A stretch of 64,000 nt of DNA from the NCBI GenBank assembly GCA_963734625.1, contig CAVTHW010000016.1:62001-126000 (forward strand). Direction: 5' to 3'. Shown here piece after piece: positions 37,133 through 47,400 of the stretch (position 1 is the stretch's first letter; each line of letters starts with the position of its first letter). A model generated the notes under the pieces. The model was not told the DNA's origin. It was given only the letters and a program-made list of their open reading frames with translations, and ran no database searches. Source of the DNA: CAVTHW01 sp963734625 (GTDB lineage Bacteria; Acidobacteriota; Terriglobia; Bryobacterales; Bryobacteraceae). The position numbers and the translations under genes are program-made.

Positions 37133-37801
37133 CTAGTGAGGGCCGCCGACTGAAGACGTGCCGGCAGAGACGGTAGTGGGAACTCCCTTGTCATCGTTGT
37201 CGCCTTTACGGGTTGCGGCAATTACTCCGACCGCTGCCGCTGCCCCAGTGGCGGCGAGGATGGCGATGAGCTTGCCGGAAATCCCTCCGGCTGCCGCCGC
37301 CGTAATCACAGCGTTCGTCTGCGTGATGCTTGCGGTCGCGCTCAGTTCTTGGTGGGAGACTTCCACCTGAATCTGGAATTTGCCGGGGACATTGTTCACG
37401 CGTAACCCTGTAGCCATGGCTTGGCCCTGTTTGTTTGTGAGGACCTGCAAGCTGCGGCTGCCGTTGGCGAACACGCCGCCGGGTCCGCTATCGGGAAGCA
37501 GGAACAGGACGCTCGCACCCGCCACGGGACGGTGATTCTCGTCTTCCACCTGAACGATGGTCTCGCGCGCCGTCCGCTGCCGGATGTTGTTGATGGCTCC
37601 GTCGCCGCTCAGAATCACGATATTGAGTTTGGCCGGCGGCGGCGCGGCGACGGCCACGCCCGGTGGAACGGCGAGTAGGAATGTCAGGGTCAGCGAAAGG
37701 AAACAACGAAATGCCGCACTCGGATTTCTGCCCGAGGTGGTTGCGACGATCCGCTTGGATCGCCTAAGGATCAAAGGCAATCTGAAAGCGTTTGCTGGCA
37801 T
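37133..37801 (-). CDS. Secreted Ig-like (Big1-type) protein with C-terminal hydrophobic segment
   Basis: 222 residues. The leader region is long; its hydrophobic core is CFLSLTLTFLLAVPPGVAVA. Residues about 58-165 are one bacterial Ig-like domain (IVQVEDENHRPVAGASVLFL, LQVLTNKQGQAMATGLRVNN, KFQIQVEVSHQELSATASI). A membrane-like stretch (ISGKLIAILAATGAAAAVGV) then a short charged tail follow, so it may stay membrane-anchored. First gene of the operon, 18 nt ahead of the propeller gene. Confidence 0.72.
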   Translation of the reverse strand: MPANAFRLPLILRRSKRIVATTSGRNPSAAFRCFLSLTLTFLLAVPPGVAVAAPPPAKLNIVILSGDGAINNIRQRTARETIVQVEDENHRPVAGASVLFLLPDSGPGGVFANGSRSLQVLTNKQGQAMATGLRVNNVPGKFQIQVEVSHQELSATASITQTNAVITAAAAGGISGKLIAILAATGAAAAVGVIAATRKGDNDDKGVPTTVSAGTSSVGGPH

Positions 37802-38421
37802 GTGAGACCTCCATGGGCGGGGAAACTGAGAACAGGATTGCGGACAGCTAGCATGGTTCCTTTGGAGAGGTCCTAAGAAAGGTGGGCCTGCATTGCCTCA
37901 ACATCACAGGAGATCGTGCCTTTTCAGGTCTGACGTGCGCTCGTGCGAGGCGAACAGGGAATATTCTGCGGCAGAAGATGATCAAAAGTCAATACCTAAT
38001 CGAGCATTCACGGCAACTAATCCTGAATTCCGAAGTTGAGCGCTGATCGACCTCATTTTCACAAGGTTTTGGGGCTGCCGTGAACGTTGAGAAGCCTCAG
38101 GTTCGCAGGACAGGGGCCAACTTCGGCGAAGTTGGGATTTGCCAGTTCAAGATGTTGTCCAACAAGGAGTTTCTTGTTCTCAGTCCGCCCCATTTTTCCG
38201 ACAGGTGGACAACCAGACGGCGGCCGGCACGGCCGAGAATCGCTCCACAGGTACGAACCTGAGTTCTGCCTAGGGGACGGAGTAGCCACCATACTCCGGC
38301 ACCAATTGGCCTTCCTTCAGGCCAAGATCGGGCCGAACGAATACACAGATTTGCGCGAGTTCCTGATGAACGAGTAGAAGTCGCTGGTCAGCCCCGGTCA
38401 ATCCCCGAAGTGAAACCAGTA
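37802..38421. other. Intergenic stretch with one coding trace
   Basis: A plus-strand frame ending at 38377 closes with ILRHQLAFLQAKIGPNEYTD and a short tail, which looks like the end of a lost gene. Nothing else is supported. Confidence 0.35.
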
Positions 38422-38514
38422 GCTCTCCAGTAACACGCGATTGACCGTGTTACCGCTCGTAATGCAGCAGGGCCGCTGCGCCAGAGGCGCACAGCCGCCC
38501 TGCCAAGGGCTCTC
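38422..38514 (-). repeat. Single inverted copy of the 87-bp palindromic repeat
   Basis: Reverse complement of the units at 32665-32930, with both hairpins kept (GTAACACG/CGTGTTAC and the GCAGGGC...GCCCTGC stem). It lies just beyond the truncated 3' end of the MFS gene. Confidence 0.75.
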
Positions 38515-38530
38515 CGTTGAGGCACCCCGA

Positions 38531-39550
38531 TCATGGTGCACTCGCGCTGGTTGCAAGGCCAAGAAGGGATTTGTAGTCCAGTCCAACAGAAAGGTTCAGA
38601 AGGAACCCGATGTAGCCGTGCGTAACGTCGCGCAACTGCCCGTTCAGGAACGGGAACAAAAGGAGGCCGGCGTTCTGAAAGGCGGTCATGAGCCCGTAAG
38701 CCGTACCGACTCGTTTCTTCTCGACGAGCAGCGGCACGGACGGCCACATAGCCGCCGGCACCAGGACGAAGGCCGCGCCCAGGACGATCATCGGCAGGGC
38801 CGGCACTATGGAAGTCAGTCCCATGGCGAGGTGGGCCGGAATCATGAGGAGCGAGCCGAGGATCATGAGGTTGGCGCGCCGCCCGATCCTATCCACGAGA
38901 TTCCCCGCGAAAGGAGCACAGAACATGGAGGCGGCGATGAGTATGGAGGTGGTTCCTTGCGCGGTGGTGAACATGTGGGTCAGGTTGTAGAACACACCGG
39001 CCACGACGCCCATGCCTTCGCCGGAAGCTTGCGGTAGTCCCCACTTATCGTGAAAAAAGTCGGTCGAGAGGGCCGTGAACGGAAAGATGGCGGAGTAGAA
39101 GGTTACGCAGAGCAAAGCCACGAACCAGTAGGAGACCTGGAATTTCCTGACATCGGCGAGAACGATCTTGTCGCCCGCTCCCGCTTCGTGGAGGCCGACG
39201 ATAGGCTGTGCATGCTGGTCGAGGAGAACGTAGACCCAGTTGGCGAGCAGGCCGAAGCCGCAGAGTGCGGCGGCGACCCGCAAGGAGCCGCGGAAGTCGA
39301 GACGCGCAGCCAGCAAGGCCATGGTGTTGTGGGTGAAGAACGTGCCGAGGCGGCCCACGGTCACAGTGATGCCAAAGGCGAGAGCCAGTTCCTTCCCCGT
39401 AAACCACCGTCGAATCCGGCCTGTACCTGTCCAGCATGGAGCGCTGAGACGAGAAGTTGTTGACGCTGAATTCAGACGGGATTGAGCGAGCGACAGTTCG
39501 AAGCGAAATGGGTTGCAGCTTGTCACCATCCCGGGGAAACTGGATCTCAA
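38531..39550 (-). pseudogene. MFS transporter, truncated at both ends
   Basis: Recognisable MFS sequence begins at RRWFTGKELALAFGITVTVG (about residue 47) and includes FFTHNTMALLAARLDFRGSL, the central loop, TALSTDFFHDKWGLPQASGE, DRIGRRANLMILGSLLMIPA (the A-like motif between the halves) and VPLLVEKKRVGTAYGLM. The first three or so membrane segments are missing; the 46 residues before are unlike any transporter and overlap a second-frame trace (39045-39437), suggesting a frameshift. The end stops within the next-to-last helix. A functional carrier is unlikely. The substrate cannot be told. Confidence 0.65.
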
Positions 39551-39826
39551 GGGTATCGGGTCCGAATTTTCGGAAACCGGGATCAGGCGAGCGTCACGGA
39601 CCTCCCAATCCAGTCAACGCCCCCAAAAAACCCGCCACAAAGGATCCAACGCCGACCACCGAGCTGAATTAGATGACATTCATCTGTGCTTGCATGAAGT
39701 CTAGCCCCCTGCCTCAGTTCGTCTCTTTGCCACCCCAGGCGTGCCGGCTGGCAGTATCGTTCGGCCGCCCCTGCGGCACGCGAGGAATCCTGGTCCAAGG
39801 GGTTCTGGTAAGCTGTGGTGAAGAAT

Positions 39827-40942
39827 ATGCCGAGGATCTGGTTAGGGCAATTCGCTCTGTTCTTTGCTGTTGCCGGGGTCCTGGTAGGGCAGGACAAGTT
39901 TGCCGGCCAAGCAGCCGGTCGGGACATCTTCCGCACATCCTGCACAGCGTGTCATGGGGCCGACGGCAGGGGAGCGCCAGACAGCACGAGAGGATTCGAC
40001 CCCCCGCGCACGTTTCCTGATTTCACCAATTGCGTCGCCACTGCCCGCGAGCCCGACCGATTCTGGAGTGCGATCGTGGACAATGGCGGGCCGGACCGGG
40101 GTTTCTCGGAGATCATGCCCTCGTTTCGCGAGGCACTGACCTCCGGTCAGATCGCGCAGGTCCTGGATTACATCCGCAGTTTTTGCCGCGAACCGGCCTG
40201 GCCGCATGGCAACCTGAATTTCCCTCGAGCCCTCGTCACCGAGAAGGCCTTTCCGGAAGACGAGATGGTGATGGACTTCGCGGTCAACGCAGAAGGCGAC
40301 GCGGGCCTCACCGACAAGGTCGTGTACGAGAAGCGGCTCGGAGCGCGCGGTCAGCTTGATGTCAGCCTTCCATTCCGCTTTCAGAAGCCCGGTTCTAGCA
40401 ACTGGCTGGGTGGTGTTGGCGATCTTGTCACGGGCTACAAGCGCGTGGTGCTGGCCAACCTGCACACTGGCTCCATCCTAAGCCTGGCAGGGGAGGTGAT
40501 CTGGCCGACGGGGAACGCGGCGCGCGGCATGGGCAAGGGTGTGACGGTGTTCGAGAGTTTTGCCAGTTTCGGGCAAGTCCTGCCGAAGAGCAGCTTCCTG
40601 CAGTTCCAGAGCGGCGTGGAACTGCCCACGCACACCGATGAGGTCAATCGTGCGGTGTTCTGGCGCACAGTGCTGGGCAAGAGCTTTGCGCCAGATGGCG
40701 GGCGCGGGAGGCTGTGGTCGCCCATGGTGGAGTTGCTCGCGGATCGCGAGTTGGTGACCGGTGAGCGAGTCAATTGGGACGTCGTACCTCAGTTCCAGGT
40801 AACGCTCAGCCGCCGGCAGCACATACGGGCGAACATCGGCATCAAGCTACCGGTGAACGACTTCGGGCCCAGGTCGACGCAGATTCTGTTCTATCTGCTC
40901 TGGGACACGTTCGATGGCGGAATTCTCGATGGGTGGAAATGA
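39827..40942 (+). CDS. Cytochrome c fused to an outer-membrane beta-barrel-like domain
   Basis: 371 residues from ATG 39827 (GTG 39815 is an alternative). A signal peptide (WLGQFALFFAVAGVLVGQ) leads into a class I cytochrome c domain: haem site CTACH at 39-43 and probable axial Met in IMPSF near 107. From about 150 onward the sequence is a run of amphipathic beta strands (KVVYEKRLGARGQLDVSLPF, TGSILSLAGEVIWPTGN, QFQVTLSRRQHIRANIGIKL) like the phenol-degradation-type porin family, ending with aromatic residues. Fusion of a haem domain to a barrel suggests electron transfer across the outer membrane. The pentahaem cytochrome follows after 1 nt. Confidence 0.8.
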   Translation: MPRIWLGQFALFFAVAGVLVGQDKFAGQAAGRDIFRTSCTACHGADGRGAPDSTRGFDPPRTFPDFTNCVATAREPDRFWSAIVDNGGPDRGFSEIMPSFREALTSGQIAQVLDYIRSFCREPAWPHGNLNFPRALVTEKAFPEDEMVMDFAVNAEGDAGLTDKVVYEKRLGARGQLDVSLPFRFQKPGSSNWLGGVGDLVTGYKRVVLANLHTGSILSLAGEVIWPTGNAARGMGKGVTVFESFASFGQVLPKSSFLQFQSGVELPTHTDEVNRAVFWRTVLGKSFAPDGGRGRLWSPMVELLADRELVTGERVNWDVVPQFQVTLSRRQHIRANIGIKLPVNDFGPRSTQILFYLLWDTFDGGILDGWK

Positions 40943-40943
40943 C

Positions 40944-42554
40944 ATGAGGAAGCTATTTCTCCTACTCGCGCCGGTGATGCTCTGGACGTGGTCCGCATTG
41001 AGCGCAGAACCTGCCGGAAAGCCCGCGGTTCCTCATTTTCAAACTTCCGACCGGTGCGTCGCCTGTCACAATGGCCTCGCGACCAAGGCCGGCGAGGATG
41101 TCTCGATCGGCATAGCCTGGCGGCCGACGATGATGGCCAACGCGGCGCTGGACCCTTACTGGCATGCGGGTGTGCGGCGTGAGACGATCGACCATCCGGA
41201 ATCGCGCGCGGCGATTGAAGACGAATGCTCAATCTGCCACATGCCGATGGCCCGGTTCGAATCAAAGCTGGACGGCCACGAGGGGACGGTTTTCAATCAC
41301 CTGGCTTTCCTTCCCGGCGATCGCAGCGACGAATTGGCCGCCGACGGTGTCTCCTGCTCGCTCTGTCACCAGATTGGGAAGGACAAGTTGGGGACCAGGG
41401 AGAGTTTCGTTGGAGGATTCGTGATTGGTGGGCCGAATGCGCAGGGCGAGCGTCTGGAATTCGGCCCTTACGCACCCGACACTGGCCACGCCATCATCAT
41501 GCGCAGTTCAACGGGCGGATTCAGGCCCACCGAGTCGGGGCACATCCGGGAGAGCGAGATCTGCGCCACTTGCCACACGCTCCTGACGAAGGCGCTTGGG
41601 CCAGGCGGCAAGGAGATCGGCGAACTGCCGGAGCAGGTGCCCTATCAGGAATGGCTGCACAGCGAATACCGGGAGAAGCGGAGTTGCCAGTCGTGCCACA
41701 TGCCGGAGATACCGGAGAATGTAGCGATCAGTAGCGTGCTGGGTGTGTCACGAACCGGCGTTTCACGGCATGTATTCGTAGGCGGCAACTTCTTCATGCA
41801 GCGGATCCTGAACCGTTTTCGCAGCGAGCTGAGTGTGACGGCTCTTCCTCAGGAGTTGGCGGCAGCGGCGGAGAGGACGATTGCGCATCTTCAGTTGGAG
41901 GCGGCGAGGATCTCAGTCGGCAAGCTGGAAATGCGCGGAGGGCGGCTGGAGACTGAAGTCGCCGTCGAGAACCTGGGGGGGCACAAACTGCCGACGGCTT
42001 ATCCTTCCCGGCGGACGTGGCTGCACGTAGCCGTGCGAGATAAGGATGGCCGCGCCGTATTCGAATCTGGAGCGGTGAATGCTGCGGGTGCGATCCTGGG
42101 CAACGACAACGACGCCGATGCGGGACGGTTCGAACCGCACTACACGGAGATCCGTAATGCGGAGCAGGTGCAGATCTACGAAGCAATTCTGGGCGACAGC
42201 GTAAAGGGGGTGACAACGGGCCTGCTCACCGCCATCGGCTATCTGAAGGACAACCGCCTGCTACCGCGCGGATTCGATAAACGGACCGCGGACAAAGATA
42301 TTGGGGTGGCGGGCGGCGCACTGGAAGACGGTGATTTCGGCGGCGGCAGCGACCGGGTGCGCTACTCGATTGACCTCGGTGGTGCGCAAGGGCCCTTCCG
42401 GCTCGAAGCCGAGCTGTGTTACCAGTCCATCGGCTACCGCTGGGCCATGAATCTGAAGGGCTACAACGCGGAGGAGCCGCAGCGGTTTCTGCGCTACTAC
42501 CAGGACGCGGCGCCGGAATCGGTCGTAGTCCTGGCCCGGGCGCGCGCAGAATAG
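40944..42554 (+). CDS. Pentahaem cytochrome c, secreted
   Basis: 536 residues from ATG 40944; an earlier in-frame ATG lies inside the previous gene. After a signal peptide (LFLLLAPVMLWTWSALSAEP) come five CxxCH haem sites: CVACH 38, CSICH 95, CSLCH 138, CATCH 207 and CQSCH 248. The C-terminal 260 residues have no haem site and look beta-rich (RLETEVAVENLGGHKLPTAY, RTWLHVAVRDKDGRAVFESG). GHKLPTAYPSRRTW is typical of a multihaem cytochrome family common in Acidobacteriota. Paired with the cytochrome-porin fusion, it is a candidate partner in extracellular electron transfer. Confidence 0.88.
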   Translation: MRKLFLLLAPVMLWTWSALSAEPAGKPAVPHFQTSDRCVACHNGLATKAGEDVSIGIAWRPTMMANAALDPYWHAGVRRETIDHPESRAAIEDECSICHMPMARFESKLDGHEGTVFNHLAFLPGDRSDELAADGVSCSLCHQIGKDKLGTRESFVGGFVIGGPNAQGERLEFGPYAPDTGHAIIMRSSTGGFRPTESGHIRESEICATCHTLLTKALGPGGKEIGELPEQVPYQEWLHSEYREKRSCQSCHMPEIPENVAISSVLGVSRTGVSRHVFVGGNFFMQRILNRFRSELSVTALPQELAAAAERTIAHLQLEAARISVGKLEMRGGRLETEVAVENLGGHKLPTAYPSRRTWLHVAVRDKDGRAVFESGAVNAAGAILGNDNDADAGRFEPHYTEIRNAEQVQIYEAILGDSVKGVTTGLLTAIGYLKDNRLLPRGFDKRTADKDIGVAGGALEDGDFGGGSDRVRYSIDLGGAQGPFRLEAELCYQSIGYRWAMNLKGYNAEEPQRFLRYYQDAAPESVVVLARARAE

Positions 42555-42718
42555 GGCCGGTCCAACGGCTTTCTGAGACATGAGTGCCCTCGGCCACTGC
42601 AAAGCCAGACTGGCGATCAGTCTCCTACGCAAAATCACCGCGTCTCAACGGAGATTGAGTTTTGTGCCTGGTAGGTACCTGCCGGTGTATACTCGGATTC
42701 CCTGAATACTCGGCCTCG

Positions 42719-43480
42719 ATGTCCAAACGGTCTCACGTGAAGATCCTGAACTCCGACGGTTTGGAACTGGATGCCATTCTCGTTGCGCCGAATTCGGAGC
42801 CTCATGCCTACGCTTTGTACGCCCACTGCTTCACCTGCACCAAGGAGTTTGCGGCCGCGGTCCGAATCTCGACGGAACTGGCCGGCCATGGAGTTGCCGT
42901 GTTGCGTTTCGATTTCGCGGGCCTCGGAGCAAGCCTGGGCGATTTCTCGCGTCAAACGTTCTCGAAGAACGTTTCCGACGTCGTGCACGCCGCCAGATGG
43001 ATGCAGGAAAAGAATCGGCCTCCACGCCTCCTGATCGGCCATAGCCTGGGAGGTGCTGCTGTCTTGGCCGCCGCTGGGTCAGTCGAGCCAGTACGGGCCG
43101 TGGTTACCATCGGTGCGCCGAGCGAGCCCGGCCACGTCCAGCGGCTGTTTGAGGCTGAGGTAGAGAAGATTCGGCTTCACGGAGCTTCAGATGTGAGGCT
43201 GGCCGGCCGCGAGATTACAATCACGCGCGAGTTCGTCGATGACGTGTCCAGCTACAGCCTTTCCCGAAAGCTGTCTCGGTTGGATGCGGCTCTGCTGGTG
43301 CTGCACGCTCCCGAGGACCAAGTGGTGGACATCAGCGAAGCGGCGAAAATCTACCGTGCGGCGCGCCATCCCAGAAGCTTTGTGGCCCTTGCGGGGGCCA
43401 ATCATCTACTGACACGTCACACGGATGCCGCTTACGCTGCACGGGTAATTGCCGCCTGGAGTTCACTTTACGTCGCCTGA
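42719..43480 (+). CDS. Alpha/beta hydrolase
   Basis: 253 residues from ATG 42719. The nucleophile elbow is GHSLGGAA (Ser near 105), the oxyanion region is YALYAHCFTCTKEF, the acid is probably Asp in HAPEDQVVDI and the histidine lies in GANHLLTRHTDAAY. FDFAGLGASLGDF precedes the elbow. This sequence type is usually the first half of a fused hydrolase-OsmC protein; here the OsmC half is absent, and the gene stops right after the hydrolase domain. Substrate unknown; esterase activity is likely. Confidence 0.85.
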   Translation: MSKRSHVKILNSDGLELDAILVAPNSEPHAYALYAHCFTCTKEFAAAVRISTELAGHGVAVLRFDFAGLGASLGDFSRQTFSKNVSDVVHAARWMQEKNRPPRLLIGHSLGGAAVLAAAGSVEPVRAVVTIGAPSEPGHVQRLFEAEVEKIRLHGASDVRLAGREITITREFVDDVSSYSLSRKLSRLDAALLVLHAPEDQVVDISEAAKIYRAARHPRSFVALAGANHLLTRHTDAAYAARVIAAWSSLYVA

Positions 43481-43572
43481 TTGAGTTGCGGGCCCTTCCC
43501 AGGTGGCTATCCAGATTGAGGGCACTGGCCGTTATGGTCACCGGCTCCCACTATAGGGTCGCCGCGGGCTTA

Positions 43573-44085
43573 CTAGACGCTTGTGGCCGCCGGATGAGAG
43601 TAGAATGGCCAGTGTTCAAAAGCACAGAACGAGAATCCTTTCAGAGAGGAGGAGCCCATTCGCCGCGCGGCATCGCGCAGTTCGAGAGCCCGCCCCGATA
43701 CAGCGTAGTTCATCCATCTGCCGAGTAGGTTGCTCTCGCCGTAGGCGGAGCCGACGTAGCCTTTGCCCTCGGAAGCATCGAAAATGAAGTAGATTCCCCA
43801 CCATTCGGATAGCGCGGACTTCCAGCGCATCGGGAGGATGCCAAGTTCCTCCCACTTGAGTACGATCTCGTCCCACTCCCGCAAGGCGGGGACCAGTGCG
43901 CTGTCTTCCAGAATCGCGAGGACGGGGGAGGCGTTTCGGTGCGCCCGACGCCACCAGGATCGCTCAGGCGGGGGCCACTCCACGACTAGACCCTGGAACT
44001 TCGGCTTAATCGTGGCCGGTTCACCGGAGCCGGGCAAACCGCCCGCTCGCTGGAACTCGGCCAATAGCTTGAAGAGGAGCAGCAC
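43573..44085 (-). CDS. GIY-YIG nuclease-like protein, possibly truncated
   Basis: 170 residues. The nuclease core is WWGIYFIFDASEGKGYVGSA followed by YGESNLLGRWMNYAVSG, giving the GIY ... YVG motif and the following conserved Arg. The expected later helix with the catalytic Glu is not clear (FSFCAFEHWPFYSHP is unusual), so activity is doubtful. The N-terminus borders an IS remnant at 44118 and may be trimmed. Confidence 0.68.
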   Translation of the reverse strand: MLLLFKLLAEFQRAGGLPGSGEPATIKPKFQGLVVEWPPPERSWWRRAHRNASPVLAILEDSALVPALREWDEIVLKWEELGILPMRWKSALSEWWGIYFIFDASEGKGYVGSAYGESNLLGRWMNYAVSGRALELRDAARRMGSSSLKGFSFCAFEHWPFYSHPAATSV

Positions 44086-44117
44086 GGCCCGGAAGGCCTG
44101 TCAGCAGCCAGAATCGA

Positions 44118-44405
44118 ATCCGCAGCGCGCAGCGATCCCGGGATTGCAGAGCCGTGGAGGGGGGAGCGGGCAGACGGCGGGCACGGAATTCCGCGAACAC
44201 TCACGGAAACGGTTCGGACAGATCCCGGCCGCAGTGTCCTTGGGATCGCCGCCTCCAATACAGCCGAAACCCGGCGCGATGCCAGCCGATCAAGGTCTCG
44301 GATTTCGCGACGACGAAGACATTGGCCTACCGGGACCACGCACGGTGCAGGGTGGTCCAGCACAGCCGGTCAAAGGTGTTCAGCTTTGGGGCGCGGCCGT
44401 TTGCG
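44118..44405 (-). pseudogene. Integrase-core transposase remnant, second copy
   Basis: Direct repeat of 32390-32660. The minus strand reads NVFVVAKSETLIGWHRAG and FRLYWRRRSQG, slightly closer to the family than the first copy. The shared stretch is about 285 bp. It lies just downstream of the second large Ig-repeat gene. Confidence 0.5.
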
Positions 44406-44490
44406 TTAGAGCCCGGCAACTTCAAGAGGTAGGCGAGGGGTGCTCCCAACCTATTGATTTCACAATGCGATGGGGTTCTGTATACGGACG

Positions 44491-47400
44491 CTACTCGATC
44501 GCTACCGTCACTTCGTTGGAGGTGACAACACTGCCGTTACCTCGCGTGACCTCGACGCGAAGTGGAACATTCGGTCCGCTCGGTACCGCGGCTGCCACGG
44601 GGACGTCGATCCGGTACAACCCGATCTCCCCGGGCGCGAGACCGGCGAAATCGGGCGCGACTTCGATGTCGCCAAGGAACACCCGGACCACATTCTTTAG
44701 CCGAATCACACGGTCCAGCGGCGCACGTGAGCCAACAGGGACCTCCTCTTGTACCTCTCCAAGCCCGTTCGCGTAAATGGAGAGGAATTCCCCCCTCCGT
44801 GCCGGCCGACTCGGATATTCGTTCGTCGTCGGCATGGCGACTTCGTGAGACCCGGCGATCAACACGACGCCCTGACCGGTTCCGGAGGCATTCAGAGTGA
44901 AAAGCCCTGGTGTCGTTTCACGCATGACACCCGAAAAAGGACTGGTTGTGAGTCCAGTATCTGCCTTCACAGTAACTTGAATGGCCGAGTCCATGGGCCC
45001 GGGCAGACGCGGACATTGGAAATTGATCTGCGATTCTGATACGTACAGGAGGGGAACCGGAATGTCGTTTACCCTCACCTCGACGCCCCCGAGACTGGTG
45101 GGCAGCGGGACGGTGTCAGCTGCAACGGGATCGAGGGTAGTGAACGCAACTCCGAACAAGCTAGCCCAGCTTCCGGGGCTGCAGAACTCCGTGGACTGGA
45201 GATCAGCCGAGTTCCGTGCCGTGAGGATTTCAACTTTCGCTTTCAGGACCTCAATCTGTATCGCTCTGGTGGAGGATGCTCCCGCGCTGTTCGTCGCGGT
45301 GACCGTCAGGGTGTAGCTGCCCGCCTGCGCCACGTTTGGCACCCAACTGAAGCGGCCCGTTGTCGGGTCGAAGACGGCGCCCATAGGCACCCCTTCTGCC
45401 AACAGAGTCACGGGCAGCCCTTGCGGATCGTCAACCGTGATATCAAACGAAACCGGGACAGTGGCGCTTGCTGCAACATGTTGCGGGGAGGTAATGCTAG
45501 GCGCCCCGGTAGATAGAATCGTGAGCGTGTATTGGAGGGAACTGTTGGGCAGGGAGGCGGTCAGCGTGACGTTGACAGGCGAAGTCGGTCGGCCGGCACT
45601 TACCTGAAACGACCTGCTCGCGGATCCCCCGCTGATCGTTGCGCTGGCGGGCGCGCTCAATACCGGCAGGCTGCTCGACAAGGCCACCGTCGCCGCATTG
45701 CTCGTCGCCTTGTTGAGCGTCACCGTGCAGGTGGCGACTTTGCCCGGTCTCCAGAGTCCCCGGCGTGCAGTTCAACCCCGACAACTGCACCGGCGCCACC
45801 AGGTTCAAGGTGAACGTCTGCGTCACACCGCCCGCGCTGGCGGTGATCACCGCCGTCTGATCGCTGGTCACCGACGACACCGTCGCGGTGAACTGGGCAC
45901 TGCTGGATCCTGCCGGTACTGTCACACTCCCTGGAACCGTCACCTTGGAACTGTTGTCCGACAGCGTCACGGCGAATCCGCCGCTCGATGCAGCCCTACT
46001 CAGGGTGACAGTGCAAGTAGAGGTGCCCGGCGCGTTTACACTCGCCGTTGTACAGGACAAACCGGTCAGGGTCGTGGCCGCACTCAGGTTCACCACCGCG
46101 GTGCTGCTCTGGCCGTTCCAACTCGCGGTGACGGTGGCCGTCTGGTCACTAATGACCGTCCCCGCCGTGGCGGTGAAAGTCCCGCTGCTAGTCCCCGCGT
46201 TGATCGTCATGCTGGCAGGCACGCTCAACAGGCCCAGGCTGCTCGACAAGGCCACCGTCGCCGTACTGGTCGCCGCCTTGCTCAGCGTCACCGTGCAGGT
46301 GGCGCTTTGCCCGGTCCCCAGAATCCCCGGCGTGCAACTCAATGCCGACAACTGCACCGGCGCCACCAGGTTCAACGTGAACGTCTGGGTCACCCCGCCC
46401 GCGCTGGCGGTGATCACCGCCGTCTGATCGCTGGTCACCGACGACACCGTTGCAGTGAACTGGGCGCTGCTGGATCCTGCCGGCTACCGTCACACTCCCC
46501 GGAACCGTCACGTTGGAGTTGTTGGCGGACAGCGTCACGGCGAATCCGCCGCTCGGTGCGGCCTTACTCAGGGTGACCGTGCAGGTAGAGGTGCCCGGCG
46601 CGTTTACACTCGCCGGTGTACAGGACAAACCGCTCAGGGTCGTGGCCGCATTCAGGTTCACCGATGCGCTACTGCTCTGCCCGTTCCAACTCGCGGTCAC
46701 GGTCGCCGTCTGGTCGCTGCTGACCGTCCCCGCCGTGGCGGTGAAAGTCCCGCTGCTGGACCCCGCGTTGATCGTCATGCTGGCAGGCACGCTCAACAGG
46801 CCCAGGCTGCTCGACAAGGCCACCGTCGCCGTACTGGTCGCCGCCTTGCTCAGCGTCACCGTGCAGGTGGCGCTTTGCCCGGTCCCCAGAATCCCCGGCG
46901 TGCAGCTCAATGCCGACAACTGCGCCGGCGCCACCAGGTTCAACGTGAACGTCTGCGTCACCCCGCCCGCGCTGGCCGTGATCACCGCCGTCTGATCGCT
47001 GGCCACCGACGACACCGTCGCAGTGAACTGGGCGCTGCTGGAGCCTGCCGGCTACCGTCACACTCCCCGGAACCGTCACGTTGGAGTTGTTGGCGGACAG
47101 CGTCACGGCGAATCCGCCGCTCGGTGCGGCCTTACTCAGGGTGACCGTGCAGGTAGAGGTGCCCGGCGCGTTTACACTCGCCGGTGTACAGGACAAACCG
47201 CTCAGCGTCGTGGCCGCATTCAGGTTCACCGATGCGCTGCTGCTCTGCCCGTTCCAACTCGCGGTCACGGTGGCCGTCTGGTCGCTGCTGACCGTCCCCG
47301 CCGTGGCGGTGAAAGTCCCGCTGCTGGACCCCGCGTTGATCGTCATGCTGGCAGGCACGCTCAACACACCCAGGCTGCTGGACAACGTCACCGTCGCCGT

